In this document: one piece after another, positions 16,301 to 21,092 of the stretch
How positions within the stretch are numbered: position 1 is the stretch's first letter
Layout of the letters: each line of letters starts with the position of its first letter
Source: a virus
Length of the DNA: 47,736 nucleotides
Reading direction: 5' to 3' (one strand)
Virus record (IMG/VR): IMGVR_UViG_3300027797_000044
Coordinates: 1 to 47,736 of that record
Translations under genes and position numbers: made by a program
Notes under the pieces: model-generated
Databases searched by the model: none
What the model was told of the DNA's origin: nothing
The model's input: the letters and a program-made list of their open reading frames with translations, nothing else

Positions 16301-17969
16301 AGGTTGCTTCATTTCCAGGGAATACGGGCGACGGTTCAACGTTTTCTACGACGGCTTGTGCAGGCGCAATAGGATTGCCGTTAAGGGCAGCCTTAAAGGC
16401 TGCAGCGGCTGCAAGTGTATTTGGGTGATTTGGGCCAAACGTGTTGAACGCGTCGCGCAAGACTTCGTACTGGAACGCTGACGGATGGTCAGGCGGAGGT
16501 ACCAGATACTCGTCTTCTACGCTCGAGGCCTGCACTGGGACTCCGGCGGTCGGAGCAGGGGTTACTGGTGCCGCAGTTGGGGTGACGGGGACTGCAGGAG
16601 CGGCGGGCGCCACACCTGGAAGGGGAGGTGGAGTTGCCTGAGAGCTTCTAGCTGCTGCCACAAGTGCTGCCTGCGCCGCTGCTTCGGCTGGAGTTTGTGC
16701 GGTGGCCGCGTTATATGCCTTCTTGCCGCCGGCCTGGATTGAATTCATCAGGCCCGTGGTAATAAGACCAGCCGATCCACCAAGGAGTCCAGACGTGACT
16801 GGCTGAACCCAGTCAAACGACTTGTTGTTACCAGCTAATATAGATGCCAACTGAGAGGTGACGCTTACGGTTGCTTCTTCTGCCGCTTCCTTTGCACCTT
16901 CGACCAAATACGGGACGCCTTTCTTGATAAGGAATTTGCCGACTGGGTGTTTAACTGCGGTCTTTAATTCCTTCATGCCAGGTATGAGCGAGAACACACC
17001 CGTAGTTGCGCCTTCGGCTACGCCGGCAGCAGTGCCCGTCTTTACGGCAAGATCAAAGGCATTGGAGAACTCGTCTGGATTGGCGTTGGCGTATGCACGA
17101 ACAGCGTTCTCATCCTTAGGATCTAATTTTTTGGACCTTAGGTATTCTTCAAAGTTTTGGTTTATGTTACTCAGCGTAGCATCTCGGCCCGCCATGGCAC
17201 CCTGGGCTGCCGCCCCAGTGCCAGTAATTGCGTTGCTTACGCCTGGGCTTGGTGTTCGTCCGCCTCGTGCAGCAAACGCTTTTGCTCCAAGTTCTAGTGC
17301 GCTTAAGGCAAGGGACTTAATTGTAGGCAAGGAGCTTTCGGCAGCTGCTTGGGTGCCTATGCTTAGGGCATTGAGGCCGTAGTCACCAAAGAATGTCTTT
17401 GCGGCATTGTTTAGGTCGCCCGCTTCATTGTACTTCTGGAATTGCTTGTAAGTAGGGGTTACAGACTCATTTCTACTAAGCGCTGCCTCTAATTCGTCCT
17501 TTTCCGTTTTGGCTGCCTTTAATTTATCTTCGTTTTCAGTAAGCCATCTGGTTTGAAATTGCTTTTCAGTGTTAAAATTAGCAAGCGCCTCTGATTCAGT
17601 TAAACCCTTGCTGGCCTGTTCGGGAGAAAGGCCAGGGAATTTTTGATCTAACAACTTTTTGAGTCGAACGTTTCTTTGAACCTGTCTGTTAAAGTCGTTG
17701 CTGGCTTTTGCGGCATCGGTGCCATACCAAGAGCGACCGATAGCGTTCCCAATGGACGACACATATCCAGTCGTTTCAGCATTAGGATCAAGCGACTGGC
17801 CCGCCTTGCGCTGACCGCCGCCTATGCCCTTAAGGCCAGTGGGATCAAACTGGTCAAAGAAGTTTCCGCCTTGCGTGGCGTCCGGTTGGCCAACCGGCTT
17901 GATTTCTTGATTACCGACTTCCGGCTTTTTGGCTGGCTCGTCGAATTGGTCGAAATAATTTTTGGTCAT
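4383..17969 (-). CDS. Giant polyvalent virion/ejection protein (JAB peptidase, zincin, ADP-ribosyltransferase-like)
   Basis: The protein has 4,528 residues. The N-terminus has two Phe-Asp-Gln-Phe-Asp motifs (about 5-9 and 38-42), then helical and glycine-rich hydrophobic segments and Pro/Ala-rich linkers (about 440-490, 690-730 and 970). A JAB/RadC-like metallopeptidase has HNHPNDTSQLSRAD with H2553, H2555, S2563 and D2566. A zincin has HEIAH at 2883-2887. An ADP-ribosyltransferase-like module starts near YRG 3381 and ends in a Ser-Tyr-Ile-Leu-Ala-Asp-Pro stretch. The last 800 residues are mostly helical. Such multi-enzyme 'polyvalent' proteins are known from phages and conjugative elements and are thought to be injected with the DNA. 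Its place after the gp13-gp15-like genes is that of T7 gp16, so I infer co-ejection. The start overlaps the previous stop as ATGA. Confidence 0.85.
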   Translation of the reverse strand: MTKNYFDQFDEPAKKPEVGNQEIKPVGQPDATQGGNFFDQFDPTGLKGIGGGQRKAGQSLDPNAETTGYVSSIGNAIGRSWYGTDAAKASNDFNRQVQRNVRLKKLLDQKFPGLSPEQASKGLTESEALANFNTEKQFQTRWLTENEDKLKAAKTEKDELEAALSRNESVTPTYKQFQKYNEAGDLNNAAKTFFGDYGLNALSIGTQAAAESSLPTIKSLALSALELGAKAFAARGGRTPSPGVSNAITGTGAAAQGAMAGRDATLSNINQNFEEYLRSKKLDPKDENAVRAYANANPDEFSNAFDLAVKTGTAAGVAEGATTGVFSLIPGMKELKTAVKHPVGKFLIKKGVPYLVEGAKEAAEEATVSVTSQLASILAGNNKSFDWVQPVTSGLLGGSAGLITTGLMNSIQAGGKKAYNAATAQTPAEAAAQAALVAAARSSQATPPPLPGVAPAAPAVPVTPTAAPVTPAPTAGVPVQASSVEDEYLVPPPDHPSAFQYEVLRDAFNTFGPNHPNTLAAAAAFKAALNGNPIAPAQAVVENVEPSPVFPGNEATFEDRQKWSEAYTEWRNKYSATHYQNGRPKPPSYVEGTPEYAARVAREAARASAPATQPQTAQPQAQAPAQTSKWTARADRPNQYRNDKGDGVIMEKGGLFEVFRTDPKNPGNLSKIGAANSLEEAQKLFDSKPAPAVGPTNQSTTAGSNPLPAPVAPTAVTPPTATPAAPSTNPGTAPAVTVAADGQGQVNFVPQHIPAHETLDQQGLLTAHAAMEPAQAANSVVGLNAEAHRRTGGLKPADPVFVERVVNSTGEILTQLSTKDQNLAVSTAEGLARMVNKQMEHSYADKDTKYMPSQSIEMAYRKQFYEQMANFLRTGSNKPEAYNQQGLKNFIEKFSKDLLGNAVKRMMQGITWDERVNAGKIALYVASQPGSGVSELDKGEIRSTLKSIAAEQYAPGFNRDAVRQPPAPVAPRAQTAEKPTQKPADADGYEAKLKDAGYTKSGDGYVDPTGSYKVNQEGKKFVVVSLKDTLDAQGNPLHKAGKEIKFSDGRFDASEIDSLINQLNGMAALPLGAENPSDPKDSEAIGRKAAGSELEISNANNPYVLRPVKGAIKEGSLTEKPTKIKFDTKDKDNRPQYGDILTWHSFGEPQMSDMVNGIKATLPDGTEVPFTGQVGGEVGKYDKVSFGIIQIKRGKWQIEWGQAPKNSYAVERIAAGEIGLEGSIVFDPNNNRYYRIRADIDGSKQEQIAKVRHLMESDVLTPEQIKKIDQEKRKVVKHSEADKAILDKIQKNAENIEEYDGDGDNEAVEVEKDIARQNAEGLSTKEAVAEAESILGFKLKVKPAKQEPTAADDETPEVRSSEGEKSKETPYKIIGEGWVSESRYLDHLIEIMDWSEKFSGNPKSHRKQRNELAKKLGVNIEERAKQLKSKDQSTKPKPLRYEGPLVRIGGLTFIKDEISNHYTGKVKGDMYVIDLTNQIESKKGDVIQIGIKIRNDGKKFVTDDGPIEIEFHEDTGTKRKNGSIIPLWLDWSDIIIPKELTTIEDVVAALRKGTLNEHGPNWNKPNKPGKMAKRFKAFLDLAEAHQAKNEQINQPAEKPRQLGSSQSELIDTSDTFNLTGGSATETQAKPADTTAELTTAGTEPAYVAQARTQLAKLEKSGKSPQQQQTLRDTIAKYEAGLNPPKKVNAALSKLLIELNAKLDELLISNKERTKESLLGQGYLSNILARIKEAGGTIKDVADKLGNTTRPALIKDAFESAQRENSTQLFKDPAGVSGVKITMLGRSDYILALKGVISSYYEVSSRKAWAKNELKRVMELPVDATISPETESATTAQIKDIIEEQSARFHDEIKDSLEGAAQGTVSSDKEVNGNKGIIPRVEAALEAVESNPSPENVGKLLELASEAQDLASRHEDKASNIEDMGREDQFSERSDLIDELNNLADTLNEMAQQLNEQLGKPEAKPDKAEPTQADKDSEAKKKSIDRINRMFDQGTITRSEYESMLKDLGVESEAKPTQAEAPRTDIQGIKGLDRGIIDQQELVNESPNEDTRKARQFVLDKMKAVKEALKSKPSDNRRLETQRKKLKKLVSENVFRASRSSADMFVQTYSVKEVMDAISSYEAQAGTSEANAESILKPFTDNEPADVTAARKELAGIIKNMSKGEGWNAKRDAAEKLIAQFEAESTFLSGMQTDEIDFDIISDDALNEFMAKFTADEVGEDLYDAVGRELATREDNKERAAAEFGEEGEEVKGDLIADIEGITKSSNGRIAIPTLPAVFGHQELLGLAQQIGKGRFIKLARLPKRYGKIDLKRAETDLEYKKNLKDAADGMLSDLAQALAERGWTQVDPTNANTDVLMDLIARAARGEMLTPEGGVGGVAAQSDSPTDYGVKRLYTPNEDADTGDNPFSRRDVEENSDAKPKKIPSKKEVIKDAQKIASNQAQVATSTVPAIDIIHSVEINGKVSNIVEQATVQVVMSGTDKARTAEDVAVAVGEWFAQRPQENTAVVVVDKDDRIIHVGRNSIGFISSANMYPVLLMGQALGVTGAAKVWIVHNHPNDTSQLSRADIGVSVTFRSLFEGSGIEYKGLIAIAGNKYAYINDKQSAPGAGRNQIPDKLIPQKTPKFKIKITERMFTKKGALSFGEIMNASDALSASKVLLEGKPGMLLLDGKARPVGAIPMTTDQMVKLKQPGVLGNLIAAIERTNASQLFVYIGDGVHASDAVSITENISKFTAATGEGKTGIEFAEVMDSSGNEYGKFKPFGQWDFKSQRDPDADARKADELDRRKKQTAENRAGDPEGRKGYAGIVSRVTDELRLRGGITPKQIEGITRIMNKIGAQFFEGVKMNIRSGPEGAQGQYKTISRIITIFHDAILSGRFEETAAHEIAHHITRFLPEADRQAVLKEMREKRVDFLKKNKGLDTLLSATDRKDWARRRFTPQQVTNANLDNPTGLLIKLTPEEIKKEGFPKGSTMYRLRLTDETYRLTTPDEYFAEEFKETVMRQLNSDPVYLGRSKNWKEKLAGLWETIKVTFRQLFGKDIAAKILKNFAEGRYNPDQEGSTNMGGLGSDQQQMSRIEGAEGENYFRNVKPGQKIGSDGLPVRDQTGMPTWFDIGHSNDEEPDLSDTSSDRRKPIDIKDTNESSVQVDDGDYISSYGDLWAVSKMGVQFEGANTTGKYSDNGLSDHQEWLDPEGDQGQWIPDSYESYGRIDHPIYGKNGEVLVRGRISHVFNTDALHDKNGPTVDLEALKLDPAFVRDLKQSAANRAKKVFQSASLKSKIDPSHYDLFAFNEGDKARAGRGISKDDRGPTLMSQGDRKLKADPVVSPETNKSEASYPIGEAMVRKGDGSTFVVNILGRNKMSPERAEQIKTFVKDSSVKHALYRGQSGAYETLDANMSEDGLFHVAADPDYAAQYAHEDHNKSLPSAGTTGAVVQVYINAKNIVDISKIGHSIDSRSVIDKMRKADPDGLTADEYIVKREDEFIAKIISEVERINQGKNLDLTELREELTQAFDEARDDELNRFQTSVWQIFIHPSIHSLFKKYGVDAIKYSDSDLRTAKGGKRGGQDSYILADPRKIKAAFAGNDVNTESSNIFQSQRDDSQRELALGDKGKDRFAGKDTISEKEFEQAKQDPTFKEFEWEMFTRLAPNLGVTPEEAKRRGIKPKDAKGVSRITEYQRKAPPTKMTDPAAETKVQDTLPKPDENIDPEDENPTTLNSVRDASAEQSEDPDLFSAPRKSQTAARTALDILTLRYFSGISAKAHQNAKRYGFSKALQLIANMIHARPGTDSNAFERDLPTAISTARTKYHNRLNKIMNPLRDMLSSFKDGDQGTARQQREEVYQALTDMVTGYRPITGGPLGTAATGLKKLLAELHQYRTEAGEKLGTIEDYFPAVYDSPRIGDNRTAFIKDAKQAYEIELSKLSDADKAKLLKMDEDALNDLLAVDPESVEDSLAEIAEEKAKELYNMHVRGGAAESFDSIFGDRKSMDESPLLKRKFGKESQAIMRKWQVNDPFRVVSRYISSAAKRTEVVRRFGHDGKKWSGYAKDMEKDSVPYPIIEETMDLVKKAAGVEIKSLGKASQNYVDTITLFTAASAMGKGFINNLVEPITMGMRAGGGPVGATLTTLRAYAETWGRFLRELAAFSPYLQRKMGDTFWTQYGQEIGSIHNSFEDAWMTTHSIDMDADNADPRFRWLTNRIYKANLMEASEVAKQQASHAIGYSYILRISEMVSGSHWTAKIGLNAKQSATDQLNELGVPPSKHAEFAAWCEELAKMNSNERMAAMTANDEMAQLHQEAMIRFSVQSSVRTNRAHKPVFQDTELGKTYLQLMNFSYAYAAEVNTRLYDTIKRSVTFSPPGKRYSLYDRLRMLGPVVIGALSILAYRGLLELKDLLYPTEASQKRKKDPEFLKWLNAISYAGLLGPKFEAAMKTLKREQAPGGPTGQSVVNLGRSALSAIESSVEDKDMSNSKRSLAKAIIPVAKGALVAGASAASPVLGAVAVQATNFPQVTGKMVPDKTKGALTPDDFKPK

Positions 17970-19351
17970 GGATTACGGCCCAGCACAGCTTTAGCCGCGC
18001 CAGGACCGTACTTAGCATCGAACTCTTTTGCAAGAGCAGGATTGTCAACCAAAGCCTTTTTAGCACCTGCATTTGGAACTGGCCGAGCGGGCTGTGCTCC
18101 GGTGATCTGAGAAGGCATTGGGCCACGCATGGCTCCCCTTACGGCATCATCCGGGGTTACTGGAGGCCCTACCATGGGCGCTTGTGACGCAGCAGCAGGA
18201 GGTGGACCAAATACCTTTTCCCTCATACTCTTAATATCCAACGGCTTGCCTCCAGATTGAATAGTTACATCGCCTCCCCAAGATGCATCTTTCGACGTCA
18301 ACCCTTCTTGCATTATGTACTTTTGTACGGCCACATGCGCAGGATCATTTGGGAACGCCGCTATGGCAGCTGATGCTATAATTTGCGCGTCCTGTGGATT
18401 TAAACTTTCTCCCGCGTACCCGAGTGCGTTGGTTACGGCAGCAAGGGCGTCCACTGCCCGCTTGTCATTTCGTGCCATATCCAGCGAATTGCTGGATCCG
18501 CTACTACCGCCAGCAGAAGCTTTGATTCTGGCCACGGCCTCTTTGCCTTCGTTTTGGATGCGGGCAACCGCTGTTGGGGTTGGATTACCTGCCGTAAACG
18601 GCAGGCCAGAAGTGCCTTTACCTTCCTGACCTGGCTGCAGGCCTATTGCGCCCATGGCTGCCTTATTTTGAGGCGCAAGTATGCCAGCCAAATCAACCCC
18701 CTCTGGGGCTTGTGATGCGCCGATAAACGCGCCAACAGGCAGGTTCATGCGGGCGTCCTCGGGGGCGACGAAATCAACACCGCCAGAAGCAGGGAGGATC
18801 GGGCGACCTAATTCGTCGTGTTGGACCAACGTTTGACCCGGGTTCAGTACGGTAGGAAGCAATCGTTTGTTCGCGGCCGTTGCGTTTGCGCCGCCTGCCG
18901 CCAGACCAACCCCAACATCGGTTGGGTTTGCGTTCAGGTTGTGGCCGGCGATCAGCGCTGGCATGTCCTTTGGGCCCGTCTTTCCTGCTACAGCCGTGCC
19001 GAGTGCCGTCAATCTGGGTAGATTCTTGGGATTGACGATCATGCCCTTGCCGTCAGGAGATGGCATCCAATTGGACGGGTCGCTCAGGAACTCCTTTTGC
19101 TGTTCAGCGCTAAGGTTCGAGAAGGATACTCCGGCCGTTTCCGCAACAGCCTTGCCCTTGTTTGCTTCGTGTAGGCCTGTTCTGGCAACAAGTTCCGCAA
19201 CGGTGGCTGGAATGACCTTGTTGGTTCGGGCCTCATTGTAAGCCCGCTCGGCCTGCAGGTTGGCGCCCTTGGCAGCCTGTTCAGGATCGAACCCGAACAA
19301 GCCTTTGGACTTGCTTAGAAGTGGATCAACCCATGAGTAGTCTTGTGCCAT
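17966..19351 (-). CDS. Internal virion (ejection) protein, T7 gp15-like position
   Basis: The protein has 461 residues. A helical N-terminus (AAKGANLQAERAYNEAR) is followed by low-complexity Ala/Gly/Pro-rich sequence and a helical C-terminus. There are no enzymatic motifs. It lies between the two gp14-like genes and the giant protein, where T7-type phages encode gp15, part of the ejected trans-envelope channel. The leader ATAAAATAACTACAATG has no Shine-Dalgarno site. Sequence alone does not prove homology; the assignment is positional. Confidence 0.55.
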   Translation of the reverse strand: MAQDYSWVDPLLSKSKGLFGFDPEQAAKGANLQAERAYNEARTNKVIPATVAELVARTGLHEANKGKAVAETAGVSFSNLSAEQQKEFLSDPSNWMPSPDGKGMIVNPKNLPRLTALGTAVAGKTGPKDMPALIAGHNLNANPTDVGVGLAAGGANATAANKRLLPTVLNPGQTLVQHDELGRPILPASGGVDFVAPEDARMNLPVGAFIGASQAPEGVDLAGILAPQNKAAMGAIGLQPGQEGKGTSGLPFTAGNPTPTAVARIQNEGKEAVARIKASAGGSSGSSNSLDMARNDKRAVDALAAVTNALGYAGESLNPQDAQIIASAAIAAFPNDPAHVAVQKYIMQEGLTSKDASWGGDVTIQSGGKPLDIKSMREKVFGPPPAAASQAPMVGPPVTPDDAVRGAMRGPMPSQITGAQPARPVPNAGAKKALVDNPALAKEFDAKYGPGAAKAVLGRNP

Positions 19352-19356
19352 TGTAG

Positions 19357-19977
19357 TTATTTTATGTTCCAGCCAGTTCCTTTGGGCTGCATAGCGCCGT
19401 ACATGTTGACCATGGAGCCGACGCCGACGCCAAGTTTGCCTGCGGCCGCTAGGCCGGAGCCAGCTTGTTTGGCGGCGTCTAATTCAGATTGATTGGCATT
19501 AAGGGATCCGCCCATTCGGTTTGCGATTAGCCCCTGGCGGCGGGCAAAGTCCAGGTTCATCAGGGACGAGCCTATCTGGGCGTCGCCAAATCCTGCGGCA
19601 AGCGCTCGACTGGCGTTTTCTACGGATGCGGTTGAGCCTGCGGCTGCGCCGCGAACGGCAGAGTCGCTGGAAACGACCCTTGGGGTTCCGCCTACAGAGG
19701 CGATAGGGGCGACATACGGGGCAGAGGCTACGTTTGCTTCGCCGGCCGCAATTCGGCCTTCAGTAGAAGCCTTCATGGCTTTTTCGACTTCATCTACGCC
19801 CTGCTTCTTGAGTGCTTGATTAAAGGTGGCGTCCGACTCCTGCTGCATCCCGAGTTGGCGCTTTCGTTCTGCGTCGCGCGCTTGCATAATGGCCTGCTGT
19901 GACTTGTTAGCAGCCTGAGACTGGGCGTAAGTGCCTGCGGCCGTAACGGCCAAACCGATTGCCATTGGATTGCACAT
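19357..19977 (-). CDS. Internal virion protein, T7 gp14-like (copy 2)
   Basis: The protein has 206 residues. It begins Met-Cys-Asn-Pro followed by an Ala/Gly/Val hydrophobic segment (about 5-20) and a long Gln/Ala/Lys-rich helix. The C-terminal half is Gly/Ala/Ser-rich. A Met-Cys start followed by a membrane-prone stretch is typical of T7 gp14-type ejection proteins. It shares this start and its exact length with the preceding gene, though the sequences differ. Start and previous stop overlap as TAATG. Confidence 0.55.
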   Translation of the reverse strand: MCNPMAIGLAVTAAGTYAQSQAANKSQQAIMQARDAERKRQLGMQQESDATFNQALKKQGVDEVEKAMKASTEGRIAAGEANVASAPYVAPIASVGGTPRVVSSDSAVRGAAAGSTASVENASRALAAGFGDAQIGSSLMNLDFARRQGLIANRMGGSLNANQSELDAAKQAGSGLAAAGKLGVGVGSMVNMYGAMQPKGTGWNIK

Positions 19978-20597
19978 TAGGGTGTCCTTTGAGTATTCTC
20001 CTTAGTTGGCGTAGATCCACGCATGGCGCTGAAGTATGGTTGAGCACCTTGTGATTTACTGTCGTAGTAACCAGCGGTGCGGGCGTCAGAAACAAGGCCT
20101 GCCGTGTTGGCAAACATGTTGCCAAGCATGGAGTAAGATTGCTGGTTGGCCAAATTGTTGGCTGCGTTTGCAGACCTTGCGGCTGCAGTATTTGCGTCGC
20201 CGGTGGCATTGAGTTGGCCAATAAGTGAGCTCTTGTTTTCCTCCATACCCTGGCGCTGCTGATTGGCCATATTTGATGCCCTTTCAGCTATATCGTATCG
20301 AGCGTTCTTCATCTGCTCTTGCAGTATACCTTCACTCTTTGATCGTTCGCTGGAGTCCGTAAGACCCTTTCGTGCAAGCGAGTACGCAAGGTTTTCATTG
20401 GCCTGTTGGTACTGCTTAACGGCCTGAGGGTTCATTGATTTCATGAACTCCTCTTTGCGCTTATTGAAGAAATTGTCGTTAAACCCGGAAAAGGTCTGAT
20501 TTATCCTGCCCATGCCGGACTGGACGCGTTCTTGCCTTGCGTTTTCATCTGCCCTTGCTTGGGCCGCGTAAGCACCTGAGTCTCCTCCTCCGCACAT
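19977..20597 (-). CDS. Internal virion protein, T7 gp14-like (copy 1)
   Basis: The protein has 206 residues starting Met-Cys-Gly-Gly-Gly, then almost entirely helical, Gln/Asn/Ala-rich sequence. It follows the GNAT-fold gene with an 18-base gap, the order gp13-gp14 of T7-like phages. Unlike its neighbour it has no clear hydrophobic stretch after the Met-Cys start. It probably sits in the internal core and is ejected with the DNA. Its leader (AACCCAATAATACCATG) lacks a Shine-Dalgarno site. Confidence 0.55.
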   Translation of the reverse strand: MCGGGDSGAYAAQARADENARQERVQSGMGRINQTFSGFNDNFFNKRKEEFMKSMNPQAVKQYQQANENLAYSLARKGLTDSSERSKSEGILQEQMKNARYDIAERASNMANQQRQGMEENKSSLIGQLNATGDANTAAARSANAANNLANQQSYSMLGNMFANTAGLVSDARTAGYYDSKSQGAQPYFSAMRGSTPTKENTQRTP

Positions 20598-20615
20598 GGT
20601 ATTATTGGGTTATGG

Positions 20616-21092
20616 TTAATTTATGTTTGTTTTGTCATTCGTCCAGCTATAAACGTGGAAAGTATCTCCATTCTTTCCGAGCATTTTGAGGGAAGCCTCT
20701 CTGGTTGCCCCCAGATACTCGAGCCACCGGTGGGCGGTGTCATGACCCTCCATGGATCTGCACTCAGCCCTAAGCCAATCTGTGCCTTTTATGGACGGTA
20801 TTACGATCCGCTTGATGAACTTTGTAACTTCCGACGAAACCTCGTCCCATCGGTCGGTTGCGAACATCCAAACCTGCCACACCCCTGGCCAACAGGCTAT
20901 AGCGCCAAAAGCAGCAACAGGTATTCCGTCATTTGCCATGGAAATCCACCCGAAACTACCCTTTGCCATGATGCAATCAACCAGATCCTCGGGATTATCG
21001 TCCCATCTGGTAGCAAAGACCTCTTTTTTGTCAATTTCCCGCATGTTATCGGCAACATAAAGTAATCCAGCCTCGTTTAGTTCACGAAGCAT
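20616..21092 (-). CDS. GNAT-fold protein like T7 internal virion protein A (gp13)
   Basis: The protein has 158 residues. The order of elements fits a GNAT acetyltransferase fold: an N-terminal helix, a beta stretch with 'GIPVAAFGAIACWPGVWQVW', a helix and 'WLRAECRS' near 104-111. A C-terminal 'RWLEYLGA' segment is typical of the last acetyltransferase motif. T7 gp13 and many podoviral homologues (DUF2833) have this fold and take part in virion assembly. The canonical acetyl-CoA loop is not obvious, so catalysis is uncertain. Start and previous stop overlap as TAATG. Confidence 0.7.
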   Translation of the reverse strand: MLRELNEAGLLYVADNMREIDKKEVFATRWDDNPEDLVDCIMAKGSFGWISMANDGIPVAAFGAIACWPGVWQVWMFATDRWDEVSSEVTKFIKRIVIPSIKGTDWLRAECRSMEGHDTAHRWLEYLGATREASLKMLGKNGDTFHVYSWTNDKTNIN

